Of a stretch of DNA of 34,986 nt, positions 1-7,654 are shown piece by piece. The notes below the pieces were generated by a model. The model made no database searches and had not been told where the DNA came from. It saw nothing but the letters and a program-made list of their open reading frames with translations. Position 1 is the stretch's first letter. Each line of letters opens with the position of its first letter. The stretch covers positions 1 through 34,986 of the forward strand of contig NZ_SMKO01000096.1 of NCBI RefSeq assembly GCF_004348685.1, in the 5' to 3' direction. The DNA is from Nonomuraea deserti (GTDB lineage Bacteria > Actinomycetota > Actinomycetes > Streptosporangiales > Streptosporangiaceae). The position numbers and the translations under genes are program-made.

Positions 1-2144
1 GTGGAGGGCGGGGCCGTGGCGGTGGTCAGCGGGCCGGAGGGTTGGGAGCGCTGCGCGCGGGTGGCGGCGCGGCCGGCGGCGACGAGCGTGACCCCCTCGC
101 GCCCCGCCACGGCCAGCGTGGCCCCGTCGGGACTGAACGCGAGGGCGGGCGCCGCGGCATCCGGGCCGGTGAGCGGCTGGACCTCGATCGTCCCCGTCCG
201 GGTCTTCGGCGCCAGCTCCCACAGCTCGACCCGCCCGTCCAGCCGGGAGAACGCCGCCCTGGACCCGTCCCGGGCGAGCGCCACCGTGCGGTCGGCGACG
301 TCGAACAGCACCTGCGACCCCCGGTAGACCCGGGTCCTGCCGGCCCTGGTGATCGTGAACGTGGCGGTCGGGGACGGCGGCCGGCCGGTCGCCACGTCGA
401 AGGGCCGCCCACCTGCCCCCTCCGCGTAGCGCCCGTCGTCGCTCAGCGCCACGCTCCCCGCCGGAAGCCGGTACGAGGCGAGCCGCCGCCCCCGGGGCAC
501 GTCCCAGACGGTGACCGTGCCGGTGTCCCACCGGATCAGCTCGTCCCCGCGCAGCAGGTAGCGAGCCCGCAGGTCGGCGGCCGGGTCGGTGAACACGCCC
601 AGCTCCGGCTGGACGAGCGAGGCCTGCAGCGCCGCCCGCGCCTCGAAGACGGGCGACAACCGCCAGGCGGCCACGCTGAGCCGCATCGCCGTGCGCGGGT
701 CGCTCGACCGCATCGCCTCGGCCCTGGCGGCCACCACCCGCGCGTCGGCGTCGAGGAGCCGGCCGCGCAGGTCGTTCTGGCCGTACACGGACACCACGGA
801 CATCGTCACCGCTGCGGCCAGCAGTGCGCCGAGCGTCGCCATGGAGGGGGTGAGGAGCTTCCTGCGCTGTTTGGACAGGGCCACGCTGTCGTTGATGAAG
901 TCGCGTTCGAGCTGGTTGAGCCGTAGGTGGCGGCGCTTGGTCGCGGCCCAGCCGAGCGCCGTGTCGAGGGCCTCGCCGCGCAGGAGCCGGCTCCGGCCCC
1001 GGTGGTGCTCGGACCACTGCCGGGCGGCCACCCGGATCCGGCGGTGCACGTGCATGCTCTCGCGCTCGTCCGCGGCCCAGCCGCGCAGCCTGGGCCAGGC
1101 GCGGTAGAGCGCGGCGCTGGCCGGGGCCACCCGGTCGTCGCTGAGGGCCACGAGCTTGCCCATGGACGTCTCGACCGGCGCCACGCGCACGCTCCGGCGT
1201 ACCAGCAGGCCGGCGTCCATGAGCGGGCCGAGCACGTCGCCCTCGTCGTGCGGGTTGTCCCCGTCGAGCAGGCGCAGCAGCAGCCCGGGCACCTCCTCCT
1301 GCTGGCGGGGCGTGAGCGACTGGTAGACCTCCTCGGCCACCTCGCCGAGCGAGCGGGGGCGCGCGTGGCCCTGCGGGGGCCGCAGCACGTCTCCGGCCCC
1401 CACCAGCAGCTCGGCCGCCACCGGCCGGTCGGCGGGATCCTTGGCCAGAGCCCGTCCGACCAGACCGCGCAGGGGCTCGGGCAGGTCGCTCAGGTCAGGG
1501 TCGAAGGTGAGCAGCCGGTGCATGATGCCGCCCAGGCTCTCGCCGCAGAACGGATCGCGCCCGGTGGCCGCGTACACCACCACCGCGCCCCAGGCGAACA
1601 CGTCGGCCGGCGCGCCCGCCTCCTCCCCGGTCAGGACCTCGGGAGCGAGGTACGTGTACGTCTCGCCGACCGGCCGGCAGGCGGGCAGGCCGAGCTCGAT
1701 CACCTTGAGACCTTCGGCGGCCAGGAGCACGCTCTCCGGGTTGATCCCCTGGTGTGTCAGCTTCTCCTCGTGCAGCGCGTCCAGCGCGGCCCCCAGCGAG
1801 GCGGCCAGCGCGAGCAGCTCGTCGCCTTCGTACGGCCCGTGCAGGGCGACCGCCTGCCGCAGGTCGGGCCCGTCGACGAACTCGCTCACCACATAGGGGA
1901 CTCCGCCGTCGACCCCCGCGTCGACCACCTCGGCCAGGTGGCGGCAGGTCACCCGCTCGAACCGGCGCCCCGCCTCGCCCCGCGACTCGGGCTCCGCCTC
2001 GCCGCGCGGCACCGTGACGGCGAACCTGTGCCCGTCGTCGTCGTAGGCGTCGTAGACGACGCCGCGCCCGCCCGCGCCGAGCCTGGCGGCCAGCCAGTAG
2101 CCGCCAAGCCTCTCGGGGTCACCCGGCACCAAGCGCATCGTCAC
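1..2144 (-). CDS. Kinase-fold (predicted pseudokinase) / nSTAND-like / WD40 protein, 3' end outside window
   Basis: Reading leftwards from ATG 2138 (GTG 2144 is an alternative; an in-frame TAA lies just upstream at 2151-2153) the frame stays open to the window edge, about 712 codons. Residues 12-250 match a Hanks-type kinase fold: glycine loop GAGGRG (21-26), an APE motif (165-167) and DVFAWG. The catalytic residues are gone: the VAIK lysine is T42 (FAVTV), HRD is HQG (129-131), DFG is ELG (148-150), and the DLKPEN-type loop reads GINPES. A helical segment follows that resembles the one found in nSTAND/WD40 proteins (WPRLRGW, then ALGWAATKRRHLRLNQLERDF), then one membrane segment (ATLGALLAAAVTMSVVSVYG), then beta-propeller-like repeats with TVWD and VELWEL. 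Family knowledge: active relatives are membrane-linked Ser/Thr kinases. Inference: a signalling scaffold rather than a phosphotransferase. The far C-terminus is not visible. Confidence 0.85.
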   Translation of the reverse strand, partial: MTMRLVPGDPERLGGYWLAARLGAGGRGVVYDAYDDDGHRFAVTVPRGEAEPESRGEAGRRFERVTCRHLAEVVDAGVDGGVPYVVSEFVDGPDLRQAVALHGPYEGDELLALAASLGAALDALHEEKLTHQGINPESVLLAAEGLKVIELGLPACRPVGETYTYLAPEVLTGEEAGAPADVFAWGAVVVYAATGRDPFCGESLGGIMHRLLTFDPDLSDLPEPLRGLVGRALAKDPADRPVAAELLVGAGDVLRPPQGHARPRSLGEVAEEVYQSLTPRQQEEVPGLLLRLLDGDNPHDEGDVLGPLMDAGLLVRRSVRVAPVETSMGKLVALSDDRVAPASAALYRAWPRLRGWAADERESMHVHRRIRVAARQWSEHHRGRSRLLRGEALDTALGWAATKRRHLRLNQLERDFINDSVALSKQRRKLLTPSMATLGALLAAAVTMSVVSVYGQNDLRGRLLDADARVVAARAEAMRSSDPRTAMRLSVAAWRLSPVFEARAALQASLVQPELGVFTDPAADLRARYLLRGDELIRWDTGTVTVWDVPRGRRLASYRLPAGSVALSDDGRYAEGAGGRPFDVATGRPPSPTATFTITRAGRTRVYRGSQVLFDVADRTVALARDGSRAAFSRLDGRVELWELAPKTRTGTIEVQPLTGPDAAAPALAFSPDGATLAVAGREGVTLVAAGRAATRAQRSQPSGPLTTATAPPS

Positions 2145-2195
2145 TGATGCTTAGATGCACGACACCGTCCAATGGTTGTCCGAAATGACGCGACA

Positions 2196-2220
2196 GGTCC
2201 CCCGCGCGCCTCGGGGGACC
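2196..2220 (-). terminator. Hairpin after the GNAT gene
   Basis: GGTCCCCC (2196-2203) and GGGGGACC (2213-2220) form a perfect 8-bp stem with a 9-base loop, about 15 bases beyond the GNAT stop on the minus strand. There is no clear T-tract, which is common for actinomycete terminators. It also lies upstream of the kinase-like gene, so a role in that leader is possible. Confidence 0.5.
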
Positions 2221-2235
2221 CATGCGTCAAGATCA

Positions 2236-2790
2236 TTATGCCAGGCTTCCGGATCTTGCCTGCCACCCGGGGCGGAGCATCGCCATGATCATGCAGTCGT
2301 GCCATGCGCCGTCCCACAGCAAGGCGTCACGTTTCACGCCCTCCTCCACGAAGCCGATCTTCTTGTAGACGTGTCGTGCCCGGTCGTTGAAAGCGTAGAC
2401 CTCCAGCTCGATCCGGTGCAGCGGGGTCGTCCCGAAGGCGTGTCCGAGGACCAGCTCGATGGCCTCCGTGCCGTAGCCCTTGCCGAACGCCCGTGGGCCG
2501 ATCAGCGCGATGCGCAGGTTGCACGACAGGTTAGCGGGATCCAGCGCGTTGAGGACCACCTCGCCCGCGTAACCGTCGCCGGTCATGATCGCCAGGTCGA
2601 GCCGGTCGGCGTGCTGCGCCCGGCTCGCGCACCATCGGCGGGCGCCCTCGAAGTCGAACTCGCCGTGCGAGCCCGTCAGCCGTCGCACCTCCGGGTCGCG
2701 AACCAGCTCGTAAAGGCCTTCTGCGTGCTCTGGACCGACCTGGCGCAGCGTCACGCGCGGGCCCTTCAGCACGGGTTTCTCGGCGAACAT
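2236..2790 (-). CDS. GNAT family N-acetyltransferase, RimJ/RimL type
   Basis: 184 aa. Fits the family that transfers acetyl from acetyl-CoA to a protein N-terminus or small amine. It opens with the usual VTLRQVGPEHAEGLYELVRDPEV segment. The acetyl-CoA loop region reads GPRAFGKGYGTEAIELVLGHAF (about residues 98-119), followed by HRIELEVYAFNDRARHVYKKIGFVEEG, the classic beta-5/alpha-4 region of this subgroup. The ATG at 2790 is preceded by AAAGGGG. It starts 12 bases after the stop of the P-loop kinase gene (stop 2803-2805), so the two probably share a transcript. The substrate cannot be read from sequence. Confidence 0.9.
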   Translation of the reverse strand: MFAEKPVLKGPRVTLRQVGPEHAEGLYELVRDPEVRRLTGSHGEFDFEGARRWCASRAQHADRLDLAIMTGDGYAGEVVLNALDPANLSCNLRIALIGPRAFGKGYGTEAIELVLGHAFGTTPLHRIELEVYAFNDRARHVYKKIGFVEEGVKRDALLWDGAWHDCMIMAMLRPGWQARSGSLA

Positions 2791-2802
2791 CCCCTTTGGC
2801 TA

Positions 2803-3312
2803 TCAGTCGCGATCACCGGCGGGCAAACCCATTTCCCGCACCACCTCGTCACGCACCTGCTCGGGGGTGAGCTCACCGACGTCGCAAACCGTGTCCGCCA
2901 CCTCACGGAAATAGCGTTCGCGGCGGGCCCGCATGGCGGCCGGGTCGAAATCGGGGCGGTGATCGCTCGAACGCATCCGTTCGGCCAGCACCTTGTCGGG
3001 GGCGTCGACCCAGACCACGAACGCGGCCCGCATGGCCGCCCGGACCTCGGGGTCCTCGACCGTGCTCGCCGCCGCCGCGATCACCTTGGGCGGGCCGGCC
3101 AGTTCGAGCAGCACGTGTTCGGCCTCGTAGAGGTGCAGCGCGGCCGCGCCCTCGCGGGCGGCGATCTGCGCGGCGGTGCCGCCGTACCTCGCCTTGAGGA
3201 ACGGATCGCTGTCGCTGAACTCCAGCCCCAGCGCCTCGGCGATCAGCACGCCCGCCGTCGTCTTGCCCGATCCCATGAGCCCGATCACCACGACTGGTTT
3301 GTTTTTCGACAT
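2803..3312 (-). CDS. P-loop kinase of the shikimate kinase fold, substrate unknown
   Basis: 169 aa, close to shikimate kinase length. Walker A is GLMGSGKT (11-18), and DSD (34-36) sits where shikimate kinases have the DxD that contacts Mg and substrate. Two defining parts are lost. The GGG loop that contacts shikimate is AAAAS (79-83), and the FR arginine after the REG motif is LH (59-60). HRPDFDP (118-124) occupies the LID position, and basic residues near 128-136 are kept. Annotation pipelines would probably call it shikimate kinase or AroK, but I doubt that activity. Inference: a small-molecule kinase with another substrate. First gene of a probable two-gene unit with the GNAT gene; divergent from the DUF6458 gene, whose start is only 37 bases away. 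Confidence 0.82.
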   Translation of the reverse strand: MSKNKPVVVIGLMGSGKTTAGVLIAEALGLEFSDSDPFLKARYGGTAAQIAAREGAAALHLYEAEHVLLELAGPPKVIAAAASTVEDPEVRAAMRAAFVVWVDAPDKVLAERMRSSDHRPDFDPAAMRARRERYFREVADTVCDVGELTPEQVRDEVVREMGLPAGDRD

Positions 3313-3349
3313 GTGGATAGAGGTCCTTCGTGTTAAGGAGGTAAATCAG

Positions 3350-3631
3350 ATGACCATCGCCGGAAGCATCATCCTCATCATGCTCGGTGCGATCCTCACC
3401 TGGGCCGTCGAGTTCGACCTCGCCGGCCTCGACATCAACGTAGTGGGTCTGGTCCTCATGCTCGGAGGCCTGGTCGGACTCGGGTTCGGCATCTACCGGA
3501 TCAGCGTCACCCGCCGGGCGGTCGGCCCCATCGACGAGCCGGTCCACCGTCACGAGATCTACGAAGAGCCCGAGACCAGGAAGACGACCGTGTACGAGGA
3601 ACGGCGTCACTACGACGAACCACCGCTGTAG
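3350..3631 (+). CDS. DUF6458-type small membrane protein
   Basis: 93 aa. I chose ATG 3350 because a near-perfect ribosome site (AAGGAGGT) lies 6 bases upstream; a longer reading frame from 3176 runs over the divergent kinase gene and is not credible. Two hydrophobic segments (residues 2-20, and about 28-48, GLVLMLGGLVGLGFGIY) flank the conserved VEFDLAGLDINVVG motif of the DUF6458 family, followed by a charged cytoplasmic-type tail rich in Glu, Arg and Tyr. Function unknown. Its stop codon TAG is embedded in the ribosome site of the next gene (ChaB), so the two are almost certainly co-transcribed. Confidence 0.88.
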   Translation: MTIAGSIILIMLGAILTWAVEFDLAGLDINVVGLVLMLGGLVGLGFGIYRISVTRRAVGPIDEPVHRHEIYEEPETRKTTVYEERRHYDEPPL

Positions 3632-3643
3632 GAGGTAAGCGAC

Positions 3644-4027
3644 ATGCCAGCAGTCGAAGAACTGCCGTCGACCATCAGGCGCTCGCCGAAGAAGGCACAG
3701 AACACGTGGATCAAGGCGCACGACTCGGCAGTGCAGGAGTACGGCGAGGGGCGGCGCGCCCACATGACGGCGTTCGCGGCGCTGAAGCACTCCTTCGAGA
3801 AGGTCGGCGACCACTGGGAGCCGAAGTCGAAGAAGGGTCCTTCCGACAAGGGCGCCACGGACCGGTCCGGCAGGACGGCCGAGGGCGTCGACGCCAACGC
3901 CAGCAAGGAACACCTGCAGAGCGTGGCCGCCAAGCTGGGCGTGCGCGGCCGCTCGAAGATGACCAAGCAGGAGCTGGTGTCGGCCATCAAGAAGGCCAAC
4001 AGGAAGGCCACGGCGAAGGCTCGCTGA
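3644..4027 (+). CDS. ChaB family protein with C-terminal Rho-N/SAP-like helix pair
   Basis: 127 aa. Residues 1-62 match the ChaB fold (LPSTIRRSPKKAQNTWIKAHDSAVQEYGEG, then AFAALKHSFEKVGDHWEPK). After a polar linker, residues 85-122 (ASKEHLQSVAAKLGVRGRSKMTKQELVSAIKKA) look like a Rho N-terminal or SAP-like nucleic-acid-binding helix pair, and the protein ends in a lysine-rich tail. AGGAGGT lies 7 bases before the ATG. ChaB was named from the E. coli chaABC calcium/cation locus, but no transporter is present here. Actinobacterial ChaB proteins often occur alone, and the basic tail suggests contact with DNA or RNA (inference). Confidence 0.88.
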   Translation: MPAVEELPSTIRRSPKKAQNTWIKAHDSAVQEYGEGRRAHMTAFAALKHSFEKVGDHWEPKSKKGPSDKGATDRSGRTAEGVDANASKEHLQSVAAKLGVRGRSKMTKQELVSAIKKANRKATAKAR

Positions 4028-4049
4028 CCAGCGCGCAGACCGGAGGCGG

Positions 4050-4069
4050 CCGGCTCGTCACGAGGCCGG
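4050..4069 (+). terminator. Bulged GC hairpin after the chaB-like gene
   Basis: CCGGCTCG and CGAGGCCGG pair with one bulged base around a three-base loop, 22 bases after the ChaB stop codon. No T-tract. A weak-to-moderate terminator candidate between convergent genes. Confidence 0.35.
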
Positions 4070-4125
4070 CGGGAGAGCGAGGCGGCACCGCGCCGCCCCC
4101 CTCGACCGCCGGCCTTACCGTTGCC

Positions 4126-4215
4126 CGCAGCCCGATCAGCCGCAGCCCGATCAGCCGCAGCCCGATCAGCCGCAGCCCGATCAGCCGCAGCCCGATCAGC
4201 CGCAGGCCGGCCAGC
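4126..4215. repeat. 15-bp tandem repeat, five perfect copies plus one degenerate
   Basis: The unit CGCAGCCCGATCAGC repeats exactly at 4126, 4141, 4156, 4171 and 4186, followed by a diverged copy at 4201-4215 (CGCAGGCCGGCCAGC). It lies between the convergent ChaB and transketolase genes, 13 bases from the transketolase stop. Each copy holds one GATC. Open frames across it encode low-complexity SPISR repeats and are not genes. Exact identity of the copies suggests recent expansion by slippage. Confidence 0.95.
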
Positions 4216-4227
4216 CGCGGGCCCCGC

Positions 4228-6057
4228 TCACAGCAGCCGCTTGACGGCCTCCACGATCGCGCGGCGGTCGATGCCGGCGTCGGCGAGCTGCTCCTCCGGC
4301 TTCGCGGACCCCGGCAGCTCGGTCACGGCAAGCTTCACCACTCTCGGCCCGAGCTCGCTGACGGCGTCCAGCACCGCGTCACCCAGCCCGCCTTCGAGCC
4401 GGTGATCCTCCACCGTGATCAGGTTGCCCGTGGTGGTGGCCGCCTCCACCAGCACCGCCGAGTCGACCGGCTTGACCGAGTACAGATCGATCACCCCCAC
4501 GGGAACTCCTGACGTCTCCAGCTCGCCGGCGGCCGCCAGCGCCTCGTGCACGGTCACCCCGGCGGCCACGATCGTGGCCCGGTCGCCGCTCGACTGCCGC
4601 AGCACCCGCGACCCGCCGACGGGGAACCGCTCGCCCGGCGGGTAGATCACCGGCGTGCTCCCGCGCGTGGTACGCAGGTAGGACACGCCCTCGACGCCGG
4701 CCATCTCGATGATCAGCGAGGCCGTCTGGTTGGCGTCGCACGGGTAGAGCACGGTGCTGCCGTACAGGGCCCGCATCATGGCCAGGTCCTCCAGCCCCAT
4801 CTGTGACGGGCCGTCCTCACCGATCGACACCCCGGCGTGCGACCCGATGAGCCGGATCGACGCCCGGCTGACCCCGGCCATCCTGATGAAGTCGTGCGCC
4901 CTGGTCAGGAACGCCGCGAACGTGGCGGCGTAGGGGGTCCACCCGCGGATCTGCATCCCGACGGCGGCGGCGACGAGTTGCTGCTCGGCGATGTACATCT
5001 CGAAGAACCGCTCGGGGAAGCGCTGCGCGAACGCCTCGGTCTTGGTGGAGTCGGCCACCTCGCCGTCCAGCGCCACGACGTCGCCGCGGGCCGCGCCGAG
5101 CGCCGCCAGCGCCTCTCCGTACGCCGTCCGCGTCGCGACCTGCTCGCCCACCTCGTACGCGGGCGGCTCCAGCGGGCCGGAATCGAAGCGGTACGGTTCG
5201 GCGGTCTCGTCCGGCTTGCGCACGGTGACGCGTACGTCCCGGGGCCCGCCCAGCTCGTCGACGGCCTGGTCGGCGTCCTTGAGCGGCTTGCCGTGGGCGC
5301 CCTCGCGGTTCTCGACCTCCAGCACGCCCTCGCCCTTGCGGGTCTTGGCCAGGATGACGGTGGGGCGCCTGCGCGTCTTGCCGGCGTCCTGCAGCGCGTA
5401 GTCGATCTCCCCGGGGTCGTGCCCGTCGATCTCGATCGTGTGCCAGCCGAACGCCGAGAAGCGCCGCGCGTACGCGCCCGTGTCCCACCCGTGCCGGGTC
5501 GGCCCTCTCTGCCCGAGCCTGTTGACGTCCACGATCGCGGTCAGGTTGGCCAGGCCCTCGCCGCCCGCGTGCTCGGCGGCCTCCCAGATGGACCCCTCGG
5601 CGAGCTCGCTGTCGCCGCAGAGCACCCACACCCGGTACGGCATCCGTTCCAGCCGCCCGGCCATCGCCACCCCGACCCCCACCGGCAGCCCCTGCCCGAG
5701 CGACCCGGTGGCCACGTCCACCCAGGGCAGCCGCGGCGTCGGGTGCCCTTCGAGCCGGCTCCCGCGCCGCCTGGACGTCAGGAGCTCCTCGTCACCGATG
5801 ACACCGGCCGCCTTGTAGAGCGAGTACAGCAGGGGAGAGGCGTGCCCCTTGGAAAGGATCACGTGGTCGTTGGCCGGGTTGTCCGGCTGCTCGAAGTCGT
5901 AGCGGAGGTGTCTCGCGAACAGCACGGCCATCAGGTCGGCCGCGGACATGGATGACGTGGGATGTCCCGAGCCCGCCGCGGCGGCGGCGCGGACGGAGTC
6001 GACGCGCAGTTGCGCCGCCAGCTCCGCCAGATACTGCAGATCGTTTTCGGCCATCAT
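4228..6057 (-). CDS. tkt: Transketolase
   Basis: 609 aa, clearly shorter than the 660-700 aa of classical transketolases. Thiamine-diphosphate enzyme moving two-carbon ketol units in the pentose phosphate pathway. Visible motifs: GSGHPTSSMSAADL near residue 30, SKGHASPLLY near 70, the TPP/Mg motif GDSELAEGSIWEAAEHAG near 148 (GDS instead of GDG) followed by DVNRLGQRG, pyrimidine-domain DGEVADSTKTE near 330, and a C-terminal transketolase domain ending in AIVEAVKRLL. Two ATGs are adjacent. AGGAGG lies 2 bases before the first (6057) and 5 before the second (6054), so translation may begin at the second. It stands alone, without transaldolase or glucose-6-phosphate dehydrogenase neighbours, so it is probably an accessory copy (inference). 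Confidence 0.92.
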   Translation of the reverse strand: MMAENDLQYLAELAAQLRVDSVRAAAAAGSGHPTSSMSAADLMAVLFARHLRYDFEQPDNPANDHVILSKGHASPLLYSLYKAAGVIGDEELLTSRRRGSRLEGHPTPRLPWVDVATGSLGQGLPVGVGVAMAGRLERMPYRVWVLCGDSELAEGSIWEAAEHAGGEGLANLTAIVDVNRLGQRGPTRHGWDTGAYARRFSAFGWHTIEIDGHDPGEIDYALQDAGKTRRRPTVILAKTRKGEGVLEVENREGAHGKPLKDADQAVDELGGPRDVRVTVRKPDETAEPYRFDSGPLEPPAYEVGEQVATRTAYGEALAALGAARGDVVALDGEVADSTKTEAFAQRFPERFFEMYIAEQQLVAAAVGMQIRGWTPYAATFAAFLTRAHDFIRMAGVSRASIRLIGSHAGVSIGEDGPSQMGLEDLAMMRALYGSTVLYPCDANQTASLIIEMAGVEGVSYLRTTRGSTPVIYPPGERFPVGGSRVLRQSSGDRATIVAAGVTVHEALAAAGELETSGVPVGVIDLYSVKPVDSAVLVEAATTTGNLITVEDHRLEGGLGDAVLDAVSELGPRVVKLAVTELPGSAKPEEQLADAGIDRRAIVEAVKRLL

Positions 6058-6135
6058 GACCTCCTGGAGAGTTTCGGCCCGCCTACCCGCACCGGCCCGC
6101 TCGACGCGGGCGGCCCCGTGGTGTCTGGTCCCGTA

Positions 6136-6310
6136 TGTCAGGCCCTGTCGCGTCAGGTCCCGCCTGTCGAGTCCTGTGGTGACAGGTGCTGTGGTGACAG
6201 AGCCTGTCGTGTCAGGCCCTGTGGGGTCAGGGCCTGTCGTGTCAGGCCCTGTGGGGTCAGGGCCTGTCGTGTCAGGCCCTGTGAGGTCGGGGCCTGTCGT
6301 GTCAGATGCT
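6136..6310. repeat. Array of alternating inverted arms, 30-bp period
   Basis: Three near-identical 30-bp units occupy 6211-6240, 6241-6270 and 6271-6300 (the last with two changes), with more degenerate copies on the left to about 6136 and a partial copy on the right. Within a unit, CAGGCCCTG (6213-6221) is followed after 6 bases by its reverse complement CAGGGCCTG (6228-6236). After 6 more bases the first arm returns (6243-6251). Any neighbouring pair of arms can therefore form a 9-bp hairpin with a 6-base loop. The array sits between the SDR stop codon and the transketolase start, both on the minus strand. Confidence 0.9.
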
Positions 6311-6321
6311 GTCGCGGACGG

Positions 6322-7335
6322 TCAGCGCCGGAGGCGCCGGCCGAGGGCGGCGCAGGCGGCGGCGGCCGTGCCCGCGGCCAGCGTGAGCAGGACCGGGCGG
6401 CGGTGCTGGGAGAGCCAGACCTGAGGGCTGTGCGCGTGGGAGCGCTGGTCGAAGGTGCCGTGGGCGCCGTAGTCCGTCGTCTCGTCGGCCGGGTCCCAGA
6501 GGTTGGACACGCCGCTGGGGGGCTCCTCGTCCGTCTGCTGCGAGTTGACTCCCGTCCGCGCCAGGTAGCGGTCCACCAGGGCCGGAGCCATGCGCTGGGC
6601 GAGGAGGGTGGCCGCGGTGCTCATCCCCACCCAGTACTCCTTGCGCTCCGGGTGCGCGGCGGCGTACACGATCGCCCGCGCCGCGACCTCGGGCTGGTAG
6701 ATCGGGGGGACCGGCTGGGGGTGGCGGCGGAGCTTGGACAGCACCCACTCGAACTGGGGGGTGTTGACGGCGGGCAGCTGGACGAGCGTGACCTGGATGT
6801 CGCTCCCGTCCGCCAGCAGCTCCGTGCGGACCGACTCCGAGAAGCCCTTGATCGCGTGTTTCGCGCCGCAGTAGGCCGACTGCAGCGGGATGCCGCGCTG
6901 GGACAGCGCCGAGCCCGTCTGGACGATGGCGCCGGTGCCGCGCGGCCGCATCAGGTCGAGGGCCACCTTGGTGCCCCAGACGTAGCCCAGGTAGGTGACG
7001 GCCGTGGTGCGGCTGAACTCCTCAGGGGAGATGTCCGAAAATTTCGCAAAGACGGAGGAGAAGGCGGTGTTGATCCACACCGAGATCGGCCCCATCTCCG
7101 CCTCGATCCTCTCGGCGGCCTTGCGCACCTCGTCGTAGTCGGCGACGTCCGCCTCGTAGACCTGCCCGCTGCCGCCCTCGACCCCCACGTCCACCGCGGC
7201 CGCGCCCAGCCCGGTCGTGCCTCTGGCGATCAGGGCCACCCTGGCCCCCTGCCGTCCGAGTTCGCGGACGACCGCGCGCCCGACCCCGCCGCTCGCGCCC
7301 GTCACCACCACTACTCGCCCGCTCAACTGCGCCAT
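6322..7335 (-). CDS. SDR family NAD(P)-dependent oxidoreductase with C-terminal membrane tail
   Basis: 337 aa, longer than the usual ~250 aa of classical short-chain dehydrogenases. The dinucleotide motif TGASGGVG is at 12-19 and NTA (89-91) stands for NAG. Catalytic Ser142 (GSALS) and the YxxxK pair Tyr155/Lys159 (YCGAK) are all present, so it should be an active oxidoreductase. The extra C-terminal ~90 residues contain a linker and a final hydrophobic helix (VLLTLAAGTAAAACAALG) before an Arg-rich end, suggesting membrane attachment. The start lies 7 bases after the stop of the upstream small membrane gene, so they form an operon. SDRs of this extended kind are common in actinomycetes; the substrate is unknown. 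Confidence 0.9.
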   Translation of the reverse strand: MAQLSGRVVVVTGASGGVGRAVVRELGRQGARVALIARGTTGLGAAAVDVGVEGGSGQVYEADVADYDEVRKAAERIEAEMGPISVWINTAFSSVFAKFSDISPEEFSRTTAVTYLGYVWGTKVALDLMRPRGTGAIVQTGSALSQRGIPLQSAYCGAKHAIKGFSESVRTELLADGSDIQVTLVQLPAVNTPQFEWVLSKLRRHPQPVPPIYQPEVAARAIVYAAAHPERKEYWVGMSTAATLLAQRMAPALVDRYLARTGVNSQQTDEEPPSGVSNLWDPADETTDYGAHGTFDQRSHAHSPQVWLSQHRRPVLLTLAAGTAAAACAALGRRLRR

Positions 7336-7342
7336 GTCGAGA

Positions 7343-7600
7343 TCAGCCCGCCTCTCCGTCGCTCCGCTGCTTCTGGCGGCGTACGGCCAGCGTGATGTCG
7401 ATCACTGTGAGCACCGCCAGCACCACGGCGATGCCCGTCATGACCGGGGCGCGCGCGATGAGCCCGAGCACCGCGAACGCGAACAGGAACACCAGCAGGA
7501 ACGAGCCCACCCTGATGTGCACCACGTCGCGTGGGGTGGCGGGCACCATGGCGTGGCCCCTGCGGGACTTTTCCTCGTGCCACTCTCCGTGTTCAGACAT
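7343..7600 (-). CDS. Small two-helix membrane protein, unknown function
   Basis: 85 aa from ATG 7600, with AGGTG about 8 bases upstream. A longer open frame extends antisense through the topoisomerase gene and is not credible. The N-terminus is charged (MSEHGEWHEEKSRRGH). Two hydrophobic stretches (roughly residues 32-48 and 50-68) follow, then a basic tail. I do not recognise the family. It is 54 bases divergent from the topoisomerase IB gene and directly upstream of the SDR gene, whose own tail is hydrophobic, so the two products may sit together in the membrane (inference). Confidence 0.72.
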   Translation of the reverse strand: MSEHGEWHEEKSRRGHAMVPATPRDVVHIRVGSFLLVFLFAFAVLGLIARAPVMTGIAVVLAVLTVIDITLAVRRQKQRSDGEAG

Positions 7601-7654
7601 GCCGCTCACCTGCCCGTGCCGTTTGCGGCGTAACGTCCTGGGTAGCCGGGCCCG

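Noticed and set aside
2155..3336. 393-codon open frame on the plus strand across the GNAT and kinase genes
   Set aside because: Its product has no recognisable family and repetitive composition, while the opposite strand encodes two well-conserved proteins with good starts. It is an antisense shadow caused by high GC.
4126..4215. CRISPR array
   Set aside because: The 15-bp units are directly abutting with no unique spacers, and there are no cas genes.
6136..6310. CRISPR array or coding repeat
   Set aside because: No unique spacers; the open frame across it is a low-complexity SGPV repeat with no start signal.
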